Assembly: GCA_025054655.1 (NCBI GenBank)
Contig: JANWZL010000016.1
Span: forward strand, 1 to 35,633
Reading direction: 5' to 3'
Length of the DNA stretch: 35,633 bases
DNA from: Thiobacillaceae bacterium
GTDB taxonomy: Bacteria > Pseudomonadota > Gammaproteobacteria > Burkholderiales > Thiobacillaceae
Part shown: one piece after another, positions 1-9,414 of the stretch
Layout: each line of letters begins with the position of its first letter
Numbering within the stretch: position 1 is the stretch's first letter
Notes under the pieces: generated by a model
Told to the model about the DNA's origin: nothing
Databases searched by the model: none
Seen by the model: only the letters and a program-made list of their open reading frames with translations
Program-made: the position numbers and the translations under genes

Positions 1-227
1 GCGCCTATGCGGAAGCTGAGTTCCTCCCCCTCAAAGTAACTGAAACGCCCTTCGCCATCGGTGATTCCACTGCTGCCCAGGGTGCCTTCATAGGCCACTC
101 CAGCCACGGGCGCATCCAGCAGCACACCCTGTTTGGGCGTGGGATCATCTTCGCTACAGCCGGACAAGGCGTTGACGAACAGGACGAAAAAAAGGGTGTA
201 ACCCATCCGTCGCAGCGTAACAGTCAT
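1..227 (-). CDS. Predicted lipoprotein, N-terminal part only (cut by window edge)
   Basis: The reading frame opens at an ATG at 227 behind a good ribosome binding site (GGGAGGAACGCC before the start) and runs out of the window without a stop. The first 23 residues are a basic then hydrophobic signal ending in the lipobox LSGC, so the protein should be lipidated on Cys24 and exported. The visible mature part carries an AP-V-AGVAYE...SGITDGEGRFSYFEGEELSFRIG pattern. That pattern is typical of the Ig-like or carboxypeptidase-regulatory-like beta repeats found at the start of many large proteobacterial surface lipoproteins. Only about 75 codons are seen, so the family of the complete protein cannot be stated. 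It is transcribed leftward and is separated from metK by about 90 bases. Confidence 0.75.
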   Translation of the reverse strand, partial: MTVTLRRMGYTLFFVLFVNALSGCSEDDPTPKQGVLLDAPVAGVAYEGTLGSSGITDGEGRFSYFEGEELSFRIG

Positions 228-317
228 GGCGTTCCTCCCGGAGGTTCTCCGGAGCGTGAATGTAATCCGTCCGGGTTACGCCAGGATGAAACCGTTGCTG
301 ACAGGGGTGAGCCTGGC

Positions 318-1502
318 TCAGCCGCGCAGGGCCTCGACCTTGTCCGTGCGCTCCCAGGGCAGCCCCAGGTCCATGCGCCCCACCTGCCCGTAGGCGGCCA
401 GGCGGTGGTAGAAGCCGCCGCGGTGGCGCGCGGGCAGGTGGCGCAGCTCGTAGGCACGGATGATGCCGGCGGGGCGGAAATCGAACTGCGCCTTGATCCG
501 CTCGGCCAGGACCTCGTCCGCCAACACGCCGGTGCCGTGCGTGTCCACCTGCACGCTCACGGGCTGCGCCTGACCGATCGTATAGGTCAACTGCACCTCA
601 CAGCGGCGCGCCAGCCCCGCCGCCACCGCGTTCTTGGCGGCATGGCGGGCGGCATAGGCGCCCACGCGGTCGATGCGGGTGGGGTCCTTGCCGGAGAGGG
701 CAGACTCGCTCTGGCGCGAGTATTCGCCATAGGTGTCGACCGCGTTCTTGCGGCCCGTGAGGCCCGAGTGGCTGGCCGGGCCGCCGTTGACGAAGGGGCC
801 GTCGGGGTTGACGAAGATCGCCGTGGCGCGGTCCGGGCGCAAGGGCTCGTCGAGGAAGACCGGCTCGATCACGTGGGCGTAGAGGTCGTCGCGCAGCCGC
901 CGCTCGCTCACCTGCAGGGCACGCTGCTGGCTCGCCACCAGGGTGATGCTGTGGATGCGGTGCGGCCGGCCATCGCGATATTCCACCCCGACCTGGGTCT
1001 TGCCGTCGGGGGCGAGGTAAGGCAGCTGCCGCTGCAGCCGCACCGCGGCGAGCCGGCGCGCGAGTTTGTGCGCAAGCCAGATCGGCAGCGGCATCAACGC
1101 CGCCGTCTCGTCGCAGGCGAAGCCGAAGGCGTTGGCCATATTGCGCGCGGGGATGCGCTCCAGCTCGTCCTCGTCCAGCTCGCGCTCGTCGCGCTGGACG
1201 ACGAAGGGCAGTTCGCTGAGGTTGGTCATCACCGTGCAGGCCTCGGCGTTGAAGTCCTCGCCGGCGTAGCCCACCTGACGGATGATGGAGCGGGCCACCT
1301 CGGGGATGTCCACCGTGGCGGTGGAGGCGAAACGCGCGGCGATGAACAGCACGCCGTTGGCCACGGCGCATTCGGCCAGCACGCGGCTCATCGGGTCTTG
1401 GCGCAGGAAGCGGTCCACCACCGCATCGGCGATCTGGTCGCACAGCTTGTCGGGGTGGCCCTCGGTGACAGACTCGGAGGTGAACATGTAGTGCGTCTTC
1501 AT
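318..1502 (-). CDS. metK: Divergent S-adenosylmethionine synthetase (methionine adenosyltransferase), 394 aa
   Basis: By family this enzyme makes S-adenosylmethionine from ATP and methionine, releasing phosphate and pyrophosphate in the cytoplasm. Visible motifs are the N-terminal ATP loop GHPDK (residues 15-19), FACDET (128-133), and the long conserved stretch GLTGRK (247-252), DTYGEY (256-261), SGKDPTRIDR (270-279), which supplies the canonical Lys and Arg phosphate ligands. Length is normal for the family. One thing is odd: the mobile active-site loop, GAGDQG in ordinary bacterial MetK, is replaced around residues 116-128 by IPARNMANAFGFA and has no GDQG. Its ATG overlaps the stop codon of the upstream ATPase gene as ATGA, so translation is probably coupled. 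It ends the leftward ppdK-ATPase-metK string. Identity as a MetK-fold enzyme is secure; whether it is the housekeeping copy or a second paralogue cannot be seen here. Confidence 0.9.
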   Translation of the reverse strand: MKTHYMFTSESVTEGHPDKLCDQIADAVVDRFLRQDPMSRVLAECAVANGVLFIAARFASTATVDIPEVARSIIRQVGYAGEDFNAEACTVMTNLSELPFVVQRDERELDEDELERIPARNMANAFGFACDETAALMPLPIWLAHKLARRLAAVRLQRQLPYLAPDGKTQVGVEYRDGRPHRIHSITLVASQQRALQVSERRLRDDLYAHVIEPVFLDEPLRPDRATAIFVNPDGPFVNGGPASHSGLTGRKNAVDTYGEYSRQSESALSGKDPTRIDRVGAYAARHAAKNAVAAGLARRCEVQLTYTIGQAQPVSVQVDTHGTGVLADEVLAERIKAQFDFRPAGIIRAYELRHLPARHRGGFYHRLAAYGQVGRMDLGLPWERTDKVEALRG

Positions 1503-4500
1503 CGCGGCGCTCCCTCGTGGTTGGGGGCAAGGTTGCGTTTGGCCGCCTCGATGGCCAGATAGGGCAGACCCGCGCCAGCGGCGATGGCGAGCCAGTCGGC
1601 CGGCTGCGGCAGGCTGTTGCCGAGCAGCCCACGCAGCGGCGGCAGCAGCACGGTGCCGGCCTGCAGCAGGGCGGTGCCGGACAGGGCCAGGGTGAGCCAG
1701 CGGTTGTCCGGCAGCCGCCCACGCGTGAACAGCCCGTGCGTGTCGGAGCGGCAGGACAGGGCGTGCAGCAGCTGGCCCAGGGTGATGCTCATGAAGGCCA
1801 CGGTGTTGGCCTGTGCACCGGGCCCGTAACGGGCCACGCCGTAGCCGTAGGCAGCGAGGCTGCCCAGGGTGAGGGCGCCGGCCTCGAAGCCGTAGCGAGC
1901 GAGGTCCTGCCGGCGGATGATGGGCTCCTGCGGGTTGCGCGGCGGCCGCCGCAACACGTCCGGCTCGGGCGGCTCCAGCGACAGCGCCAGGGCCGGGAAG
2001 ACGTCGGTGACCAGGTTGATCCACAGCAGTTGCAGGGTGTTGAGCGGCTGTCCAAGCCCCAGGGCGATAGCGGCGAAGGTGAGCCCGATCTCGCTCAGGT
2101 TGGAGGAGACCAGGTAGTGCACCGACTTGCGGATGTTGGCGTACAGGGTGCGCCCCTGCGCCACCGCCACGATCATGGTCTGCAGCTCGTCGTCCTCCAG
2201 CACCACGTCGGCCACGCTGCGCGCCACCTCGGTGCCACCCGCGCCCATGGCCACGCCGATGTCGGCCGCCTTGAGCGCCGGCCCGTCGTTGATGCCATCG
2301 CCGGTCATGGCCACCACCCGCCCTGCCCGCTGCAGGGCCTGGACGATGCGCAGTTTGTGCGCAGGGCTCACACGCGAGAAGATCTCCACCCGCTCGGCCA
2401 GGGCAGCCAGCAGCTCGGGGTCCAGGGCCTCGATGCGGGTGGAGTCGAGGATCTCCAGCTCGCGGCTGCCGGAGAGGTCGAGCTGTTTGCCGATGGCATA
2501 GGCGGTGGCGCTCTGGTCGCCGGTGATCATCACCGTCTTGATGCCGGCGGCGTGGAATTGGGCGATCAGCTCACGCACACCGGGCCGCAGGGGATCGGCC
2601 ATGCCTGCCAGCCCCAGCCACACCAGCCCGTGCGTATCCGGCTCCCCTGCACCACGCCAGTAGGCGAACGCGAGCACACGTAGGGCCTCGCCGGCCATGC
2701 GCTCGTTCTGCATGCGTACGGCATCGACGAACTCCGGCGTGATCGGCGCGAGCTCGGCGCCGTTCTGATGCCAGCGGCACAGGGCCAGCACCTGTTCGGG
2801 GCTGCCCTTGACGGCGAGTAGGGTCTCGCCCGCCTCGGCCGCGTGCCAGGTGGCCATCCAGGCGCGGCCTTCGCTGCGATACTGGGTCTTCAACACGGGG
2901 TGGCGCGTGCGCAGGCCCTGCACGTCCACGCCGGCGCTCAGGGCCAGGGCGAGCAGGGCGTTCTCGGTGGCGCTGCCCTCCAGGCTGTAGCTCCCCCCAC
3001 CGCCGTTGAGCCGGCTTTCGTTGCACAGCACCGCCACGTGCAGCAGCCTGAGCAGCGCGGCGTGGTCGTGCGGGGCACGCTCGCCGTCGGCGGCGAGGAA
3101 GCGGCCCTCGCGCACGCTGAGCCGCTCGCCGTCGACCCAGACCGCCTGCACTGCCATGCGGTTTTGCGTGAGCGTGCCGGTCTTGTCCAGGCAGATCACC
3201 TGCACCGAGCCCAGGGTCTCCACCGCTGCCAGCCGGCGGATGAGCACGTGGTGGCGGCGCATGCGCGCAAGGCCCAAGGCGAGCGTGGTGGTGGCCACGG
3301 TGGGCAGCCCTTCGGGGATGGCGGCCACCGCCAGCGACACGGCCGCACGCAGCATGGGCAGCACGCCGTAGCCGCGTGCCAGGCCGACGACGAACACCGC
3401 GGCACAGATGGCGAGCGAGGCCCACACCAGCTGATTGCCCAGCTGGTCGAGCTGGCGCTGCATAGGGGTGTCGGGCGGGCGGGCGCTGTCCACCAGGCCC
3501 TGGATGACGCCCAGTTCGGTGTCGCGGCCCGTGCCCACCACCACCGCCAGGGCGCTGCCACCGGTGACCGCCGTGCCCATGTACACCATGTTGCAGCGTT
3601 CGGCCAGCGGCACCTCCAGCGTGGCGAGCGCCTGCGCATGCTTGGCCACGGGTAGGCTCTCGCCGGTGAGGGCCGACTCGTCCACGCGCAGGTCGCGCAC
3701 GTGGATCAGCCGCGCATCCGCGGGCACCTGCGTGCCCGGGGTGAGCAGCACGAGGTCGCCCGGCACCACCTGCTCGGCCGGCAACAACGTCGGCTGCCCG
3801 TCGCGCAACACTTGCGCGTGCGGGCGTGGACCGGCGGTGAGGGCGTCGATCACCCGCTCGGCCTGGCTCTCGGTGACATAACCGATGCCGGCATTGATCA
3901 CCACCACGCCGAGGATCACCGCCGCATCGGCCAGCCCGCCGGTGGCGGCGGACAACACCGCCGAGGCGGCGAGCAGCAGGACCGGCAGGCTGCTCACCTG
4001 CTCCAGCAGCAGGGCGAGGCTGGAGCGGCGCTGTGGCTGCGGCAGGCGGTTCAAGCCGAAGCGCTGCAGACGCGCCTGCGCCTCGGGCGTGCTGAGGCCG
4101 CCGTCCAGCGGGACCGCGAACTGCCGCAGCACCTCGGCGGCAGGCAGCGTGTGCCAGGGGGTGCGTGCGACCGCGGCGGCCTGCACCGGGGCCGGATCGG
4201 GTGGGTCGGCCCGCCGCGCGAGCACTGGATTGGCCATGCGCCGTAGCGAGGGCGGCATGGGTGCGTCCGGCAAGGCACCATCCAGCCGCTGGCCGAGCTC
4301 CTGCAGCAGCCGCTGCAGGGGCCAGTCGCGCGGGTAATTGAGCAGCACGGTGCCGGTGAGCGGGTTCGCCGCACCAACCGCCACCCCCGCGAGGTCCTGC
4401 AGCAGCGTGCAGACCGTGCGGCAGGCGGCCGGGTCGCGGTATAGCCCGCGCACACGCAGCCGCACGCGACCGGGCACGCCGGCATGCACGACCTCGAAGG

Positions 4501-4516
4501 CCTCCGTCGCCGTCAC
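1499..4516 (-). CDS. P2-type cation-transporting ATPase with HMA-like N-terminal domain, 1005 aa
   Basis: A membrane pump that should move cations using ATP through an aspartyl-phosphate intermediate. Motifs in order: TGES in the actuator domain (284-287), PEGLP in transmembrane helix 4 (401-405), the phosphorylation site DKTGT (444-448), KGSPE in the nucleotide domain (570-574), ITGDQS (664-669) and MTGDGINDGPALK (737-749). PEGLP and the NLVTD stretch in helix 6 place it with the Ca2+/Na+/K+ (P2) ATPases, not the CPx heavy-metal pumps. Before the cation-ATPase N-domain there is an extra segment of about 60 residues resembling a heavy-metal-associated (HMA_2-like) fold but without CXXC. I chose the GTG at 4516, with GAGG seven bases upstream, 23 bases after the ppdK stop. 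An in-frame extension further upstream would run into ppdK and is low-complexity. Substrate ion is not determinable from sequence alone. Confidence 0.9.
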   Translation of the reverse strand: MTATEAFEVVHAGVPGRVRLRVRGLYRDPAACRTVCTLLQDLAGVAVGAANPLTGTVLLNYPRDWPLQRLLQELGQRLDGALPDAPMPPSLRRMANPVLARRADPPDPAPVQAAAVARTPWHTLPAAEVLRQFAVPLDGGLSTPEAQARLQRFGLNRLPQPQRRSSLALLLEQVSSLPVLLLAASAVLSAATGGLADAAVILGVVVINAGIGYVTESQAERVIDALTAGPRPHAQVLRDGQPTLLPAEQVVPGDLVLLTPGTQVPADARLIHVRDLRVDESALTGESLPVAKHAQALATLEVPLAERCNMVYMGTAVTGGSALAVVVGTGRDTELGVIQGLVDSARPPDTPMQRQLDQLGNQLVWASLAICAAVFVVGLARGYGVLPMLRAAVSLAVAAIPEGLPTVATTTLALGLARMRRHHVLIRRLAAVETLGSVQVICLDKTGTLTQNRMAVQAVWVDGERLSVREGRFLAADGERAPHDHAALLRLLHVAVLCNESRLNGGGGSYSLEGSATENALLALALSAGVDVQGLRTRHPVLKTQYRSEGRAWMATWHAAEAGETLLAVKGSPEQVLALCRWHQNGAELAPITPEFVDAVRMQNERMAGEALRVLAFAYWRGAGEPDTHGLVWLGLAGMADPLRPGVRELIAQFHAAGIKTVMITGDQSATAYAIGKQLDLSGSRELEILDSTRIEALDPELLAALAERVEIFSRVSPAHKLRIVQALQRAGRVVAMTGDGINDGPALKAADIGVAMGAGGTEVARSVADVVLEDDELQTMIVAVAQGRTLYANIRKSVHYLVSSNLSEIGLTFAAIALGLGQPLNTLQLLWINLVTDVFPALALSLEPPEPDVLRRPPRNPQEPIIRRQDLARYGFEAGALTLGSLAAYGYGVARYGPGAQANTVAFMSITLGQLLHALSCRSDTHGLFTRGRLPDNRWLTLALSGTALLQAGTVLLPPLRGLLGNSLPQPADWLAIAAGAGLPYLAIEAAKRNLAPNHEGAPR

Positions 4517-4539
4517 GCCGGTGCCTCGTGGCTCTCCGG

Positions 4540-7326
<2,787 letters not shown>

Positions 7327-7375
7327 CTCCGACCTCCGTCTGACGATGTCTGCACACCTTGCGCGCGTGCGTGGC

Positions 7376-7945
7376 TCAGGCCTTTGCGAGCGGGCCGTAA
7401 CGCGCCAGCCACAGCAGCCCCATCACCGTCTTCGCCTCGCAGATGCGCCCGTCGGCGATCATCGCCAGCGCCTCCTGCATGGGTAGGCGCAGCAGCTCGA
7501 TGAATTCGTCGTGGTCGGGCGCATGCCCCACATGCTCGAGCCCGCGCGCCAGGAAGAACACCAGCCGCTCGTCGGAGTAACCGATGCAGGGGTAAAAGGT
7601 GGCGAGATAGGTCCACTCGCGCGCCGTATAGCCGGTCTCCTCCAGCAATTCACGCTGCGCGCAGGCAAGCTCCGTCTCGCCCGGGTCGAACTTGCCCGCC
7701 GGCAGCTCCAGGAAGTCGCGCCGCAGGGGATAGCGGTGCTGGCGCTCCAGCAGCACATCCCCGTTGTCGAACAGGGGGATCACCACCGCGGCGCCGGGGT
7801 GCACCAGGTATTCGCGCGTGGACTCCTGCCCGTTGGGCAGCCGGACACGGTCGCGGCGGGCGTGCAACAGCCGGCCCTGGAACACGGTCTGCGTCTCCAG
7901 GGTTTGCTCGCTCAGGTCCCTGGGCGAAGGTTCGATCTCGTTCAT
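7376..7945 (-). CDS. Nudix hydrolase of the ADP-ribose pyrophosphatase type, 189 aa
   Basis: A cytoplasmic Mg2+-dependent pyrophosphohydrolase. The complete Nudix box is present: Gly84, Glu90, then REL(L)EE with Arg98, Glu99, Glu102, Glu103 and Gly105. It is preceded by LPAGK, a combination typical of the NudF/ADP-ribose pyrophosphatase group, which cleaves ADP-ribose to AMP and ribose 5-phosphate. Other nucleoside-diphosphate sugars remain possible substrates. The ATG at 7945 has only a weak upstream purine stretch. It is the first gene of the leftward string nudix-ppdK-ATPase-metK and is divergent from the toxin-antitoxin pair, so the 116-base spacer must carry promoters for both directions. 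Confidence 0.9.
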   Translation of the reverse strand: MNEIEPSPRDLSEQTLETQTVFQGRLLHARRDRVRLPNGQESTREYLVHPGAAVVIPLFDNGDVLLERQHRYPLRRDFLELPAGKFDPGETELACAQRELLEETGYTAREWTYLATFYPCIGYSDERLVFFLARGLEHVGHAPDHDEFIELLRLPMQEALAMIADGRICEAKTVMGLLWLARYGPLAKA

Positions 7946-8004
7946 GCGGGTGCGCCTTACATTCGCAGTATAGGCCCCGATTAAGATACCTGACGGAGAT
8001 GACC

Positions 8005-8032
8005 TTGCAGAGGATCATCTGATCTGTACAAT
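8005..8032 (+). promoter_or_regulatory. Sigma70-like promoter of the toxin-antitoxin operon
   Basis: A -35-like TTGCAG at 8005-8010, a 16-base spacer and a -10-like TACAAT at 8027-8032. The -10 lies inside the operator palindrome, so a bound antitoxin would block RNA polymerase directly. This is a pattern match only. Confidence 0.5.
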
Positions 8033-8043
8033 AAAATTGTACA
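8025..8043. promoter_or_regulatory. YefM-type operator: two TGTACA half-sites in a perfect palindrome
   Basis: TGTACAAT (8025-8032), AAA, ATTGTACA (8036-8043) is a perfect 8-base inverted repeat with a 3-base spacer, placing two self-complementary TGTACA hexamers 13 bases apart centre to centre. TGTACA is the established core of the YefM-YoeB operator in E. coli, which is also made of two adjacent copies. It sits 18 bases upstream of the antitoxin ATG, supporting both the gene call and autoregulation. Confidence 0.8.
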
Positions 8044-8061
8044 TATACGCGGTGCGAACCC

Positions 8062-8349
8062 ATGCTCGAGACCACATACAGCCAGGCACGTGCGCGGCTC
8101 AAATCCCTCATGGACCACGTGGTGGCAGACCGCGAGGTGGTCTTGGTGCGCCGGCGCAGCGGCGGAGACGTGGCCTTGATCGCCGCAGATGAGCTGGCCA
8201 GCCTGATGGAGACGGCCCACCTGCTACGCTCGCCGCGTAACGCCGAGCGCCTGCTGAGGGCGCTCGAACGCGCCCGCCGCGGCGGCCACGGCGATCTGGC
8301 GCCCACGGACCTGGCCGCGCTGCGCCGTGAGGTCGGACTCGAGCCCTGA
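8062..8349 (+). CDS. YefM/Phd-family antitoxin, 95 aa
   Basis: A DNA-binding antitoxin expected to neutralise the co-encoded YoeB-type toxin and to repress its own operon. The N-terminus MLETTYSQARARLKSLMDHVVADREVVLVRRRSGGDVALIAADELASLMET (given in parts: TTYSQARARLKSLMD, then VVLVRR, DVALIAADE, LASLMET) follows the Phd/YefM domain layout, an N-terminal dimer/DNA-binding fold with the conserved LIAADE-like turn. The remaining 40 residues, rich in Arg and Leu (LLRSPRNAERLLRALERAR), would be the toxin-binding tail. No clear Shine-Dalgarno sequence precedes the ATG at 8062. The TGTACA operator lies just upstream. The 3' end overlaps the toxin start by 23 bases. Confidence 0.88.
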   Translation: MLETTYSQARARLKSLMDHVVADREVVLVRRRSGGDVALIAADELASLMETAHLLRSPRNAERLLRALERARRGGHGDLAPTDLAALRREVGLEP

Positions 8350-8605
8350 ACGGCTGGCGGTCTGCCATCCGGAGTTCATCGAGGACCTGCGCCATTGGGT
8401 GCAGACCGACCGCCGTGTGGCGCTACGGCTGCTGGCCCTGATGCAGGCCGTGCTGCGTGACCCCTCCACCGGCATCGGCAAACCCGAACCGCTCAAATAC
8501 CTGGGGCCCGACGTGTGGTCGCGCCGCATCACACAGGAACATCGCTGCGTCTATCTCGTCCGGGCGGATCGGGTCGAATTCCTGCAGGGGCGTTACCACT
8601 ATTGA
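8327..8605 (+). CDS. YoeB-family ribosome-dependent mRNA endonuclease toxin, 92 aa
   Basis: By family, YoeB binds the ribosomal A site and cuts mRNA there, stopping translation. The C-terminal two thirds show the family signature GIGKPEPLKYLGPDVWSRRI, then EHRCVYLV and the terminal RYHY, where the conserved Glu, Arg and His of the catalytic site fall. The start is a GTG at 8327 inside the antitoxin gene, giving a 23-base overlap. An ATG is not available before the conserved core, so coupled translation from GTG is the best model. The frame is intact, and all recognisable catalytic positions are kept, so the toxin is probably active. Confidence 0.88.
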   Translation: MRSDSSPERLAVCHPEFIEDLRHWVQTDRRVALRLLALMQAVLRDPSTGIGKPEPLKYLGPDVWSRRITQEHRCVYLVRADRVEFLQGRYHY

Positions 8606-8707
8606 TCTGGTCATCCCCGTGGTCGTGGGCTGCAGTGCCCGACCGGACGGTCGGGCCGTTACGGCCCTGCCTGCCTCTGCCGTGCCCTGTAGACGCTCCT
8701 CTAGCGC
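8606..8707. other. Short non-coding spacer with a GC hairpin
   Basis: Between the toxin stop and the inverted-repeat element I see no gene. A perfect 7-base stem (CCCGACC at 8638-8644, GGTCGGG at 8649-8655, loop GGAC) lies 33 bases past the toxin stop. No T-run follows, so it is not a standard intrinsic terminator, though it may protect the 3' end of the toxin mRNA. Confidence 0.4.
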
Positions 8708-8712
8708 TTTAA
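8708..8712. repeat. Target-site duplication, left copy (TTTAA)
   Basis: TTTAA here and at 8958-8962 directly flank the 18-base terminal inverted repeats. This is the signature of a transposition event with a 5-base staggered cut. Confidence 0.7.
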
Positions 8713-8957
8713 CCCAGATTGTCCATTAGGCCGGCTTTGCCTTCGGTGAGGACACGGCCTATGCCGAACGCAGCCGCGTGCCGACACGGCTTCACCGCCT
8801 ACGCGGGCTCGGCTGCCCCTGCTCGGCCATCCTGCGCGCGAGCCCTCGGCCAGGTGTTCAACCTGGCCTGCGGCCGTCGCGCACAACCTGCCTCGATCAT
8901 GGGCTTCGCGCCTGCCCGCGTCCTCGCGCCTGCCCGCGTCCTAATGGACAATCTGGG
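8713..8957. mobile_element. MITE-like non-autonomous element, 245 bp, with 18-bp terminal inverted repeats
   Basis: The ends are perfect inverted repeats: CCCAGATTGTCCATTAGG at 8713-8730 and its reverse complement at 8940-8957. Both are flanked by TTTAA. The interior has no plausible transposase frame; the one open frame across it is compositionally biased and continues into the antisense of the neighbouring gene. This is therefore the outline of an element mobilised in trans. A 5-base AT-rich duplication and a CC-starting terminus resemble IS1380-like elements, but I cannot name the parent from sequence alone. The right end abuts, and the duplication contains, the stop codon of the zinc-ribbon gene. 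Confidence 0.7.
8906..8941. repeat. Two tandem copies of an 18-bp unit inside the MITE
   Basis: TCGCGCCTGCCCGCGTCC occurs at 8906-8923 and again at 8924-8941 with no mismatch. The second copy runs into the right terminal inverted repeat. Such subterminal repeats can be transposase binding sites or simple slippage products. Confidence 0.8.
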
Positions 8958-8962
8958 TTTAA
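8958..8962. repeat. Target-site duplication, right copy (TTTAA), containing a stop codon
   Basis: The TTTAA copy on the right side of the element includes 8959-8961, which read on the minus strand is the TAA stop of the zinc-ribbon protein gene. Confidence 0.7.
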
Positions 8963-9414
8963 GAGACCCACTGCCCCAAGGCCTCGGCCAGCTGCTCGAC
9001 CACCCGCGCCAGGTCGTCCTTCCCCACCGGGCCCAGGCGCTCGAACAAGGTCGCGCCGATCTCGGCCTCGGCCTCTTCCTTGAGCTGCGCGCGCAGCGCC
9101 TGCCCGGCGAGCCGATCCACCTCGCCCCCGTCCAACCACACCGCGTGACAGTGCCGACACAGGTCGATCTCCAGCCCCGCGTGCTGCGCCACGTACAGGC
9201 TGCGGCCGCACTGCGGGCAGGTGAGGGCGGAGCGCGGCCAGGCGGCGGCCCGGACGATGATCTCGTCGAGCAAGGGCACCAGCGCGGGCATCATGGACAG
9301 CGGTAGCAAGACACCGCGGCACTGGCTGCAGCGCCACCAGGGTTGTCCCAGATGGTTGTGTTCTACCAGCCGCCCCCGATCGCGCGGGCAGGCCGGTGTC
9401 TGCTCAGACATCAT
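8959..9414 (-). CDS. TFIIB-type zinc-ribbon protein, 151 aa, last gene of a five-gene overlapping cassette
   Basis: Two zinc-binding stretches are visible. The first has Cys9, Cys29 and Cys32. The second, with CPQC (66-69), CRHC (86-89) and VWLDGGEVDRL right after it, matches the zf-TFIIB family pattern CPxC...IDxCxxCxxxWLDxGE, normally a small cytoplasmic zinc ribbon of unknown role. The C-terminal 45 residues are helical and acidic. The start is the tandem ATG-ATG at 9414/9411; I took the first, but either overlaps the upstream gene by 8-11 bases. The stop TAA lies within the target duplication of the adjacent MITE, so the gene ends exactly where the element begins. Function unknown; it may be a regulatory or scaffold partner of the four membrane proteins encoded upstream. 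Confidence 0.8.
   Translation of the reverse strand: MMSEQTPACPRDRGRLVEHNHLGQPWWRCSQCRGVLLPLSMMPALVPLLDEIIVRAAAWPRSALTCPQCGRSLYVAQHAGLEIDLCRHCHAVWLDGGEVDRLAGQALRAQLKEEAEAEIGATLFERLGPVGKDDLARVVEQLAEALGQWVS

Noticed and set aside
8719-9306. A 195-codon plus-strand frame starting inside the MITE
   Set aside because: Most of it is antisense to the zinc-ribbon gene, and the MITE part has no transposase motif.
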